Assembly (NCBI GenBank): GCA_947450745.1
Contig: CANFYD010000052.1
Coordinates: forward strand, 1-12,712
DNA: 12,712 nucleotides
Source of the DNA: Burkholderiales bacterium
GTDB taxonomy: Bacteria; Pseudomonadota; Gammaproteobacteria; Burkholderiales; Burkholderiaceae_C
Direction: 5' to 3'
Below are positions 6,424-12,712 of this stretch, one piece after another. Position numbers and translations under genes: made by a program. Within the stretch, counting starts at the first letter, position 1. Each line of letters starts with the position of its first letter. The notes under the pieces are model-generated. The model was not told the origin of the DNA and did not search any database. It was given only the letters and a program-made list of their open reading frames with translations.

Positions 6424-6455
6424 CAGCTCACATCACTTCACATCACATCACATCA
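6421..6455 (-). repeat. Degenerate pentanucleotide repeat across the bestrophin-ispD junction
   Basis: Read on the minus strand, 35 bp resolve into seven consecutive pentamers: TGATG three times, TGAAG, TGATG, TGAGC, TGATG. The first unit plus the next TGA supplies the last codon and stop of bestrophin, and the last unit supplies the first candidate ATG of ispD. Slippage would change the gap and the number of ATG/TGA overlaps but not the ispD frame. Confidence 0.6.
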
Positions 6456-7425
6456 AACAATAGTCCACCGGCAGCAGCAGCGGCGGCACATCGGTCTCGC
6501 CCAGCGCTTGGCGCAGATCGATTTCAATCGTGCGGCAGATCGCGTCCAGCGGCAAATCGTTGGGCACCAGGCCAAACGGCTCCTCGATCTCGTCCCCCAG
6601 CGCGTCCAGGCCAAAGAAGGTGTAGGCCACGATGCCGACCACGAACGGCGTCATCAAGCCGATGCTATCGACCAAGCCGAAAGGCAGCAAAAAGCAATAC
6701 ATATACGCGGTGCGGTGCAGCAGCAAGGTGTACGAGAAAGGCAGTGGCGAGCTCTTGATGCGCTCGCAGGCCGCCGCCGCACCGGTCATCGCGCTCAGCG
6801 TTTGGTCGATGGCCGCAGTCAGCACCGAGTCGATGCGGCCCTGCTTGCGGCAGGCCGTCAAGTCGGCCCCCATCGTCATCATCAGCGCAGCGGGCCGGTT
6901 GGCGCGGCCGTCCAGCAGGGCCTGCCACTCCTGCGGCAGCAGCAACGCTTGCACCTCACCGGCGGCATCGGGTGTGGCGCGCAGTTGATGCTTGAGAGCC
7001 TGGCAAAAGGCGATCGCGCGGTAGATCATCCGCACTCGCAGGTCGGCAAGATCGGCAAGTTCAGGGGCTGGCTTTGGCAATTGCACAGGCAACGCAGCCG
7101 CAGCGGGGTCGTCAATCAGCGTCAAACATTGGCGCGCCAGGCAGCGGCTGCGCAACAGCAATTCGCCCCAGAGCTTGCGCGCTTCCCAGTAGCGGTCGTA
7201 AGCAGCGGTGTTGCGAAAGCCCAGGAAAATCGCCAGCGGCAGGCCGATCAAGGTGAACGGAATGGCCGTCAGCGTGACCTTGTAGTGGAACAAGGCACCG
7301 TGCGACCAGGTCACCGCGATGGCCACCGCGATATTGCCGAGCAGCACCCAGCGGATCTGCTTCAGCACCGAGCCGCGCACCACCAGGAACAGCTGCCAGC
7401 CCGAGGGGCGGTCTCTGACAATCAT
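6448..7425 (-). CDS. Bestrophin-family membrane channel protein
   Basis: The 325-residue inner-membrane protein belongs to the bacterial bestrophin family (formerly UPF0187, YneE-like), pentameric ion channels. Signature stretches are IVRDRPSGWQLF near the start, GLPLAIFLGFRNTAAYDRYWEARKLWGEL (61-89), SPLPFSYTLLLHRTAYMY (226-243) and FFGLDALGDEIEEPFG (270-285). Hydrophobic segments lie at about 25-40, 52-69, 241-256 and 258-272. The ATG at 7425 starts the family-typical MIVRxRP; a GTG at 7431 would add two residues. A GAG lies 5 nt upstream. It is first in the probable bestrophin-ispD-ispF transcript. Ion selectivity cannot be read from the sequence. Confidence 0.9.
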   Translation of the reverse strand: MIVRDRPSGWQLFLVVRGSVLKQIRWVLLGNIAVAIAVTWSHGALFHYKVTLTAIPFTLIGLPLAIFLGFRNTAAYDRYWEARKLWGELLLRSRCLARQCLTLIDDPAAAALPVQLPKPAPELADLADLRVRMIYRAIAFCQALKHQLRATPDAAGEVQALLLPQEWQALLDGRANRPAALMMTMGADLTACRKQGRIDSVLTAAIDQTLSAMTGAAAACERIKSSPLPFSYTLLLHRTAYMYCFLLPFGLVDSIGLMTPFVVGIVAYTFFGLDALGDEIEEPFGLVPNDLPLDAICRTIEIDLRQALGETDVPPLLLPVDYCLM

Positions 7426-7434
7426 CGGCACTCA

Positions 7435-7461
7435 CTCACGGCAGGCATCTCACGGCAGGCT
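7435..7461. repeat. Short direct repeat upstream of bestrophin
   Basis: CTCACGGCAGGC occurs at 7435-7446 and again at 7450-7461, a 15-bp period, within the leader just ahead of the bestrophin start. It could be an operator pair or a local duplication. The rest of the divergent gap (7462-7581) shows only a weak promoter-like pair for the plus-strand gene, CTGGCA (7505-7510) and GATAAT (7527-7532), 16 bp apart. Confidence 0.35.
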
Positions 7462-7581
7462 TCTCATGGACGTGCAGCTTAGCCGACGCGCCGCTGCGCT
7501 CGTCCTGGCAGCGTTGCGCCAACCCCGATAATCGCCCGTTCACACGTCCTCCCCTTACTGACAAGACTCCGCCCAGAACCC

Positions 7582-8640
7582 ATGCGCATCGAACATCTGC
7601 AACAACGCTTGCATGCCCTGGGCGCGCTGCCCTGCCACGAGCAACGCGTGCTGCGGGACTGGGTGCAAGCGCGCCCGCATGACCAGGGCCGCCGCCGACC
7701 GAAGGACTATCTGCCGCTCACCCTGCGCGACGCCCTGCCGGCGCTGGACGCCGAGCTGCAGGGCCTCGCCCGCCTGCTTTCCAGCCACCCCGGCGAGGAC
7801 GGCTCGGCCCGTTTGCTGGTCGGCTTGGCCGATGGGCTGACGGTGGAAAGCGTGCTGTTGCCGCGCGGCGGGCTGTGCGTGTCGTCCCAGGTCGGTTGCG
7901 CCGTCGGCTGCCTGTTCTGCATGACCGGGCGCGAGGGGCTGATCCGCCAAGTGACGAGCGGCGAAATCGTTGCGCAAGTGGTGCTGGCGCGCGGCCAGCG
8001 GGCGGTCAACAAGGTCGTTTTCATGGGCATGGGCGAGCCGGCGCACAACCTGGACAACGTGCTGGAAGCAATTGATCTGCTCGGCACACAGGGCAATATC
8101 GGCCACAAGAACCTGGTCTTTTCCAGCGTCGGTGACCCGCGGCTGTTCGAGCGGCTGAGTGCGGGCGTGGTCAAGCCGGCGCTGGCGCTGTCGCTGCACA
8201 GCAGCAAGCAGGCCTTGCGCGAACGCCTGCTGCCGCACGCACCAAAGATGACGCCGGACGAGTTGGTGGACATGGGCGAGCGTTATGCGCTGGCCACCGG
8301 CTACCCGATCCAGTACCAATGGACGCTGCTTGAGGGCATCAACGACGGGCCCGACGAGATGGACGGGATCGTGCGTTTGCTGAAGGGCAAATACGCGCTG
8401 CTGAACATGATTCCGTACAACCAGATTCCCGGCGTGGACTTCAAACGCCCGAGCTGGGAGCGCGCCCGCGCCATCGCCGCCGACCTGCATCAACGCGGCG
8501 TGCTGACCAAGCTGCGCGACTCGGCCGGCCAGGATGTGGACGGCGGCTGCGGCCAACTGCGAGCGCGCGCGCAAGCATCAAGCGCCGCCGCCCCGCCGCA
8601 AGCGATCCGTTTTCACAGGCCCAGTCGGGTCGAGGGCTGA
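7582..8640 (+). CDS. RlmN/Cfr-family radical SAM RNA methyltransferase, divergent paralogue
   Basis: The 352-residue protein has all five cysteines of the RlmN/Cfr mechanism: Cys99 in GLCVSSQ, the [4Fe-4S] triad Cys106, Cys110 and Cys113 (CX3CX2C), and the methyl-carrying Cys323 in GGCGQL. The Cys99-Cys106 spacing equals Cys118-Cys125 of E. coli RlmN. GMGEPAHN (149-156), LSLHSSKQALRERL and IPYNQIPG complete the family core. These enzymes add methyl to C2 of adenine, at A2503 of 23S rRNA and A37 of some tRNAs (RlmN), or to C8 (Cfr). It differs from standard RlmN: the N-terminal domain lacks the usual FRAKQ-type sequence, GMGEPLLN is GMGEPAHN, and DIDAACGQL is DVDGGCGQL. It is therefore probably a second family member rather than the housekeeping rlmN. 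No strong Shine-Dalgarno precedes the ATG. Confidence 0.85.
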   Translation: MRIEHLQQRLHALGALPCHEQRVLRDWVQARPHDQGRRRPKDYLPLTLRDALPALDAELQGLARLLSSHPGEDGSARLLVGLADGLTVESVLLPRGGLCVSSQVGCAVGCLFCMTGREGLIRQVTSGEIVAQVVLARGQRAVNKVVFMGMGEPAHNLDNVLEAIDLLGTQGNIGHKNLVFSSVGDPRLFERLSAGVVKPALALSLHSSKQALRERLLPHAPKMTPDELVDMGERYALATGYPIQYQWTLLEGINDGPDEMDGIVRLLKGKYALLNMIPYNQIPGVDFKRPSWERARAIAADLHQRGVLTKLRDSAGQDVDGGCGQLRARAQASSAAAPPQAIRFHRPSRVEG

Positions 8641-8649
8641 GCCGGCATT

Positions 8650-8770
8650 CGTAGGGCGGGTCGTGACCCGCATGGTGGCGTTGACGGGTGGCCATTGGCG
8701 CAGCCCGGCCGGTTGTGGTGGAGTCGGTGGCCAGGGGGGAGAAAGCCCGCGGGTCCAGACCCGCCCTACG
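8650..8770. repeat. Inverted pair of REP-like units (BIME-like) between convergent genes
   Basis: CGTAGGGCGGGTC (8650-8662) and GACCCGCCCTACG (8758-8770) are perfect 13-bp inverted repeats. Each end also forms its own hairpin: GCGGGTC-GT-GACCCGC (8656-8671) and GCGGGTC-CA-GACCCGC (8749-8764). The 77 bp between them has no open frame of note. Two head-to-head REP units around a spacer are the layout of a BIME. It fills the 141-bp gap between the RlmN-like gene and the helicase gene, both of which read into it. Confidence 0.7.
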
Positions 8771-8781
8771 TCACAGCCGGC

Positions 8782-11718
8782 TCACAACACCGGCGCGGCC
8801 TGGCCGTCCAGCAAGGACTGCACAGCGCCGGCGGGTGTGACGTAAAACAGCTGGGGATTGCCGCAGCCGGCGTCAACCCAGCCGAGGTTGAGCGCGGTGT
8901 AGACCGGCACCCAAGCATCGCCCTTGCGCAGCAGCAGCGCCGGGTTGGGCAGGTAAAAGCCATTGCGGGTGCGGCACCACAACTTGCGCGCCGGCTTGTA
9001 GCCGCTGTCCGCTTCGGCCCTGGCCAGCACTTGGTTGAAATAAATGCGCTTGCGCCGCTGTTCGCGCCAGAGGTAGTTGGGAAAGTTTTCCATCGTCCGG
9101 TGCAATTGCTCGGCAAAGAAACCGGTGCCATATTTGTGTGGGTCGCTCAAGGTCACGGAGTTGCAGCGCGACCACTGCGTCTTGATGCCCGCCAGCATCA
9201 AGTTCAGCACCCAGTACTCGCCCTGATGGCTGTCCAGGCGCAACAGGCGCCCGTCCACTTGCACATCCAGAGAGGGCGGGGCCAAGCGGTCGAACATCGG
9301 GCCCAGCGCGAACTTGGCAAAGCCTTCGTCTTCCATCCCCTGATTGAGCGCCTGCAACCAAGCCGTGTGGCCGAACTCGTCCTCGGCCAACGGGTCTGCC
9401 CCCTTGGCCAGTAGCGCGTCCACCAGCGCGGTGTTGCCCACGCGCGCGGCCAGCATCAGCGGCGTCGCGCCGACAGGACCGCGGTGGTCGACGCCATAGG
9501 TGTCGCAGACCCGCAAGATGTCCTTGAAATTCTTGGCGGCGTAGGGCTGCAGATGGCGCTGCCGCAGCGTGCCCATCGTGCGCCACGCCTGCTCATGCTG
9601 CTGTTGTGCAAGCTTGCGCTCTTGGAAATTGCTGATGCTCAGCGCATCAAGGTAGCCAAACTCACCGCCGGGCACCATGTTGCGGGCCGCTTGAAACTGT
9701 GCGGCGGCCAAATTTTCAATCCAGACCGGCTGGGCATGCCACATGGCGTAGTCCAGCAGCGTCTGCCGGGGCTTGTTGCTCGGGTTGCTGCGGTCCAGCG
9801 CCTTCGGGGTCAGCTCCTCCATCAGCGCCTGACTCCACGGCATCCAGGGCACCGGTTTGCCCTGCAGGAACGTCTCTCGAATCGCCTGGGCCTGCTCCTC
9901 CTTGCCCTGCAATTCAAGCTTGCGCGCCTCGCGCGCCCACTCCTCCTTGCTGGACGTCTGCGCGGCGTCCGCCCTGGCCTCGCCGGCTTGCAACCCCAGC
10001 AGTTCAAACAAGGGGTGGCCGGTGTCGGACTCCACCAGCGTCAGGCTTTCCACCGCCCGCGTCATCGCCACATACAGCGCATTGACGTAGAACTTGTACA
10101 GCTCGAGCGATTTGTCGGCCTTGTCGCGGCCGCGCCGGTAGACCAGCTCTTCGACCTCCAGATCCTTCGCCGTCACCCCCTCGCACACCTCGGCATAGGC
10201 GGCGCGCTGCCCCGAAACGATGGACAGCATCACGACATGGGCGTATTCCAGCCCCTTGGCCTCGTGCACCGAAAACACCAGCGGCGTGCGGAACAGCTCG
10301 CGCGCCCGCGCCTTATCTTCGTCCCGCAGCACGATCACCGCGTGATGCACCGAGCCGCGCGTGCTGGCATCGAGCTGCTTGATGGTGGCGTCGCGGGCGG
10401 CCAGCAGCCGCACCTCGCCGGCCTGCCCGGACGCACTTTCCACCAAGAAATTGCTCTCGCGGTCGATCGAGCCAAAACGGGCCTGCTTGATCTTGAGCAG
10501 CCCGTTGGCCAGCGCCGTCACCGCCCGCGTGTTGCGGAAATTGGTCTGCAGCACCTGCAATGTTTGCTGCTGCGCCGCCGCCCCGGCCAGCCCGGCCCAG
10601 AACAGGCTGCGCACTGCCGCCCAGGAGAAAAAGTTCGGATGCACGATCTGGTTCGAATCGCCGCACAGCAAGAACTGCCCCGGTGCCTTCAAGCAAGCCA
10701 GTACCAGCGCCAGTTGCACGGCGGTCAGGTCTTGCACCTCGTCGATGACGATGAAGTCGTAGATCGGCTGTGCCAACGGCCGCCATTCCGCCGCGACCAG
10801 ATTCAGGTCGAACAAGCCCGCGTCCTGCAGCCACTGGCGGTAGCGGGTGAACAGCGCATGCGCCGCCGCCCGGGATTCTGGCGCCAGCAAACTTTGGCGC
10901 GTGCCCAGTGCCAGGTAGTCAGCCAAGCTCAGCGGCCCGGCCGGCTGCGCGCCGATCACGCCACGAAACTCCTCGAACAAGGCGTGGGCGTCCAGCTCAC
11001 CCAAGGCGCGGGCAGACTCGCGGTGGCGGGTAAACCAGGCTTGAAACGCGTTGAAGTTCAGCTCACGGCCCGGCGGCACGCGCAACGTTTCCAGGAACTC
11101 CCGGTAGCTGAGGAACTCGGCCTCCTGGCCGGTGTTTTCATAGCCATGAGCGCCGTACAGGGCCCGAGCCGACTGCGCCAGATAGGGCGATTCGGTGACG
11201 TAAAGCACCCGCCCCTGAGCCTCGCGCAGCTTGACCAGCGTGACCGCCGTCTTGCCAGACCCGGCCGAGCCGACCAGCACCACCGGCGCGGGCAGACGCC
11301 GCACGGCCTCTTGTGCATCATCAAAAACGATGGGCTTGTCGAGCAGCTCGAACTCCACTCGCGTGGCGTGCAAGCAGCGCAGGGCCAGGGTGTCGGCCAC
11401 CGGCAGCGCGGCCGGGTCGGCGCTGGCTTCCAGCTCGATCTTGGCTTCATCCACCGCCGCACCGCGCAAGAAGCGTGATTTTTCGTAAGCGTGGTTGGCG
11501 ATCACCTCCAGCGCCAGGCAAACCGTCTCACCGCCGACCTGGGCAAATTGCAGCAGCAGCCGGTTGCTGGCGTCCAGCTTGGCCCGGTAATAAGCACCGG
11601 AGTGCAGCTTCTTGACATCCGGGCTTTTGAAATCGTTCGCCTCGATGGCGGCGCGCACCTTGGCAAAAGCCGGCTTGACGCGCTTCAGATCAAGATCTTT
11701 GTATTGCAACAAACGCAT
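8782..11718 (-). CDS. RelE-like / UvrD-type SF1 helicase / ankyrin multidomain protein
   Basis: The 978-residue protein begins with an about 86-residue segment (KSPDVKKLHSGAYYRAKL ... NHAYEKSRFL) resembling the RelE/ParE fold. A superfamily 1 core follows: Walker A GSAGSGKT (150-157), Walker B DFIVIDEVQD (321-330), motif III LLCGDSNQIVHP (350-361), motif IV LQTNFRNT (390-397, Arg395), motif V VHEAKGLEY (484-492) and motif VI LYVAMTRA (548-555). Only about 85 residues separate motifs IV and V, so the 2B subdomain is small. A charged helix (590-620) and a linker lead to an ankyrin stretch GATPLMLAARVGNTALVDALLAKGADP (750-776) and a second partial repeat. Residues about 800-978 match nothing I know. 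The core predicts ATP-driven 3'-5' translocation on DNA or RNA. The start at 11718 is the only ATG consistent with the RelE-like domain; no Shine-Dalgarno is seen. It stands alone; defence or stress function is inference. Confidence 0.85.
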   Translation of the reverse strand: MRLLQYKDLDLKRVKPAFAKVRAAIEANDFKSPDVKKLHSGAYYRAKLDASNRLLLQFAQVGGETVCLALEVIANHAYEKSRFLRGAAVDEAKIELEASADPAALPVADTLALRCLHATRVEFELLDKPIVFDDAQEAVRRLPAPVVLVGSAGSGKTAVTLVKLREAQGRVLYVTESPYLAQSARALYGAHGYENTGQEAEFLSYREFLETLRVPPGRELNFNAFQAWFTRHRESARALGELDAHALFEEFRGVIGAQPAGPLSLADYLALGTRQSLLAPESRAAAHALFTRYRQWLQDAGLFDLNLVAAEWRPLAQPIYDFIVIDEVQDLTAVQLALVLACLKAPGQFLLCGDSNQIVHPNFFSWAAVRSLFWAGLAGAAAQQQTLQVLQTNFRNTRAVTALANGLLKIKQARFGSIDRESNFLVESASGQAGEVRLLAARDATIKQLDASTRGSVHHAVIVLRDEDKARARELFRTPLVFSVHEAKGLEYAHVVMLSIVSGQRAAYAEVCEGVTAKDLEVEELVYRRGRDKADKSLELYKFYVNALYVAMTRAVESLTLVESDTGHPLFELLGLQAGEARADAAQTSSKEEWAREARKLELQGKEEQAQAIRETFLQGKPVPWMPWSQALMEELTPKALDRSNPSNKPRQTLLDYAMWHAQPVWIENLAAAQFQAARNMVPGGEFGYLDALSISNFQERKLAQQQHEQAWRTMGTLRQRHLQPYAAKNFKDILRVCDTYGVDHRGPVGATPLMLAARVGNTALVDALLAKGADPLAEDEFGHTAWLQALNQGMEDEGFAKFALGPMFDRLAPPSLDVQVDGRLLRLDSHQGEYWVLNLMLAGIKTQWSRCNSVTLSDPHKYGTGFFAEQLHRTMENFPNYLWREQRRKRIYFNQVLARAEADSGYKPARKLWCRTRNGFYLPNPALLLRKGDAWVPVYTALNLGWVDAGCGNPQLFYVTPAGAVQSLLDGQAAPVL

Positions 11719-11731
11719 GGCTGAGACAGCC
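11719..11731 (-). promoter_or_regulatory. Hairpin abutting the helicase start codon
   Basis: On the minus strand GGCTG-TCT-CAGCC ends directly at the ATG (11718). The mRNA would fold a 5-bp stem where a ribosome binding site is expected, and no purine-rich Shine-Dalgarno is visible in the preceding 20 nt. This may keep translation of the helicase low. Confidence 0.3.
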
Positions 11732-11750
11732 GAAGCTGAAATGAATTGAA

Positions 11751-11767
11751 CGGCAGATATTTTGCCG
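11751..11767. promoter_or_regulatory. Short inverted repeat in the helicase/SoxYZ divergent region
   Basis: CGGCA (11751-11755) and TGCCG (11763-11767) flank an AT-rich GATATTT spacer. The position between divergent genes suits an operator for either, but the arms are only 5 bp. Confidence 0.2.
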
Positions 11768-11795
11768 GGCAAACCGTTGATTCTGTGGCGCGGCT

Positions 11796-11811
11796 CGGCG
11801 TGGATCTTGCT
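11796..11811 (+). promoter_or_regulatory. Candidate sigma54 (-24/-12) promoter for the SoxYZ gene
   Basis: CGGCGTG-GATC-TTGCT has the GG-N10-GC spacing of sigma54 promoters and matches TGGCACG-N4-TTGCW except for T/C, A/G and C/T changes in the -24 block. Transcription would start about 11822, leaving a 23-nt leader with the Shine-Dalgarno at 11834-11838. The match is visual, and GC-rich DNA produces such sites by chance. Confidence 0.3.
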
Positions 11812-11844
11812 TCGCCAGAGCCACAAGAGACACAGGAGACAACG

Positions 11845-12687
11845 ATGCGCAATCATGTAACAGGTGATCGACGACCGGGCCGGGCTTCGACAGCAGCGCT
11901 GTTGAGCCTGCTCTTGCTGCTGTGCGCGGCATCTGGATTTGCCCGGGCAGAGGCCAAGAGCGGTGACACAGCCACGACGGACCCGTTCGACTCCGCGCCC
12001 TGGCCGGACATGCAGCGCGAGTACCTGGGCCCCGGCGCGGTGGTGCGCTTTGATGCCCGTGTGCAGGTGCGCGGCCCGGCGTTTGCCGAGGACGCGATGA
12101 ATGTGCCGGTCAGCGTGTCGGCCGAGGGCTTGGCCGAGGTCGAACAAATCATCGTGATGGTGGACCGCAACCCGATCCGCAAGGTGCTGGAGTACTTCCC
12201 GCTGGGGGCCGTGCCGGCGGTCAGCTTTCGTTTCAAATTGGAACAGGCCAGCCCCGTGCGGGCGGCAGTCAAGACGCGGGACGGCATCTGGCATGTGGGC
12301 GGCGCGTGGATCGAGTCGGCCGGTGGCGGCTGCACCGCACCGGCGGTGACGCGCGGCGACGGCAGTTGGTCGCGCACGCTCGGCGAAGTCAGCGCCCGCA
12401 GCTTTGCGCGCAGCACACCGGCCGGCGCGGTGGAAGCCGGCACACGGTTGCGGCTGCGCATCATGCATCCGATGGACACCGGCCTGGTCGGCGGCGTGCC
12501 CGCTTTTTTTGTCAACCGCCTGTCCCTGCTGGACGCCACCGGGCACGAACTGATGCGGATCAAAACCTTCGAGCCCATCAGTGAAAACCCGGTCTTCAGC
12601 TTCGACTTTCCGACGCTGCTGGCCGGCCCGCTGCAACTGGTGGGCACCGACAACAACGGCAACCGCATCAGCGAGGTGATCCGGTGA
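11845..12687 (+). CDS. Quinoprotein dehydrogenase-associated SoxYZ-like carrier (SoxY-SoxZ fusion)
   Basis: The 280-residue periplasmic protein has a signal peptide: a basic N-region with DRRPGR, a Leu-rich core (18-26) and a probable cleavage site after Ala35 (ARA/EA). The SoxY-like domain (about 45-165) ends in SAGGGCTAP with Cys163, in the place of the substrate-carrying cysteine of the SoxY GGCGG arm. The SoxZ-like domain (about 200-280) shows LRLRIMHPMDTG and a terminal VGTDNNGNR. In thiosulfate oxidisers SoxY and SoxZ are separate and carry sulfur; fused forms are a known family next to PQQ-dependent dehydrogenases, with unclear cargo. No sox genes are visible here, so the quinoprotein association fits better. 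The start at 11845 has AGGAG 6 nt upstream; the longer frame from 11746 lacks one and would bury the signal peptide. Confidence 0.92.
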   Translation: MRNHVTGDRRPGRASTAALLSLLLLLCAASGFARAEAKSGDTATTDPFDSAPWPDMQREYLGPGAVVRFDARVQVRGPAFAEDAMNVPVSVSAEGLAEVEQIIVMVDRNPIRKVLEYFPLGAVPAVSFRFKLEQASPVRAAVKTRDGIWHVGGAWIESAGGGCTAPAVTRGDGSWSRTLGEVSARSFARSTPAGAVEAGTRLRLRIMHPMDTGLVGGVPAFFVNRLSLLDATGHELMRIKTFEPISENPVFSFDFPTLLAGPLQLVGTDNNGNRISEVIR

Positions 12688-12712
12688 GGGGCTCGGGGCT
12701 ATTCGCTCGGCC
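12684..12712 (+). CDS. Probable downstream gene, start only (partial)
   Basis: A GTG at 12684-12686 overlaps the SoxYZ stop (TGA 12685-12687) as GTGA and opens MRGSGLFAR before the window ends. The basic then hydrophobic beginning would suit a signal peptide. SoxYZ fusions of this family are often followed by another quinoprotein-relay gene such as a zinc metallohydrolase, but nine codons cannot show that. Confidence 0.35.

Noticed and set aside
7514..7532. Promoter from TTGCGC (7514-7519) and GATAAT (7527-7532)
   Set aside because: The spacing is 7 bp; the weaker CTGGCA box at 7505 fits better and is mentioned only as a possibility.
7555..8574. 339-codon minus-strand frame opposite the RlmN-like gene
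   Set aside because: It has no recognisable domain and biased composition; the plus strand carries the conserved cysteines and family motifs.
9484..11478. 664-codon plus-strand open frame opposite the helicase
   Set aside because: It is rich in Arg, Gln, His and Leu with no domain, typical of antisense frames in GC-rich DNA; the minus-strand helicase has all its motifs.
11746..11844. 33-residue N-terminal extension of the SoxYZ protein
   Set aside because: It would bury the signal peptide; AGGAG 6 nt before 11845 marks the true start.
11719..12636. Extension of the helicase frame by about 306 codons upstream
   Set aside because: It lies antisense to the SoxYZ gene, is low-complexity in residue use, and the RelE-like domain begins exactly at the ATG at 11718.

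Overview
The window is high-GC, densely packed DNA. Its proteins are typical of a free-living betaproteobacterium of the order Burkholderiales (Comamonadaceae or the Leptothrix/Sphaerotilus/Rubrivivax side). The evidence is a beta-type poly-hydroxybutyrate-cycle dehydrogenase, an OmpR/EnvZ-type pair, an ispD-ispF pair, a bestrophin-family channel and a PQQ-dehydrogenase-associated SoxYZ fusion. No rRNA, tRNA, CRISPR array, integrase or transposase gene was seen. The assignment to an order is inference from protein character, not from a marker gene.

Layout. (1) 1-1826: an alpha/beta hydrolase on the minus strand, with a further minus-strand gene starting at its stop codon and leaving the window. 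It is divergent from a D-3-hydroxybutyrate dehydrogenase on the plus strand. A 77-bp MITE-like element with 14-bp perfect terminal inverted repeats fills most of the shared promoter region. (2) 1883-5034: a secreted SIMPL-domain (YggE-like) protein on the minus strand, divergent from an ompR-type regulator and an envZ-type kinase on the plus strand. Their shared regulatory region carries four TGTWAC boxes, three of them in 11-bp helical phase. The regulator and kinase genes are separated by 220 bp holding three tandem hairpin repeats. (3) 5089-7425: a minus-strand run of bestrophin, ispD and ispF, with a degenerate pentanucleotide repeat between the bestrophin stop and the ispD start. (4) 7582-8640: a divergent RlmN/Cfr-family radical SAM methyltransferase on the plus strand. 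(5) 8782-11718: a 978-residue minus-strand protein with a RelE-like N-terminus, an SF1/UvrD helicase core, a short ankyrin stretch and an unrecognised C-terminal domain. (6) 11845 to the end: an exported SoxYZ fusion, with a probable overlapping gene leaving the window.

How the parts work. Regions 1 to 4 are mostly housekeeping or accessory metabolism: storage-polymer monomer oxidation, envelope signalling, MEP isoprenoid synthesis and RNA modification. The SoxYZ fusion marks the edge of a PQQ-dehydrogenase cluster. The least ordinary gene is the RelE-like/UvrD/ankyrin fusion. It stands alone between unrelated, oppositely oriented genes and is the best candidate here for an undescribed function, possibly genome defence or stress-linked nucleic acid processing.

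Three unrelated small repeat families sit in the gaps: the MITE-like element, the GGGTCAGA hairpins, and a GCGGRTC-NN-GAYCCGCCCTACG REP-like unit found once at 5058-5079 and as an inverted pair at 8650-8770. Both locations of the REP-like family lie between convergent genes. No gene-free stretch exceeds 300 bp.
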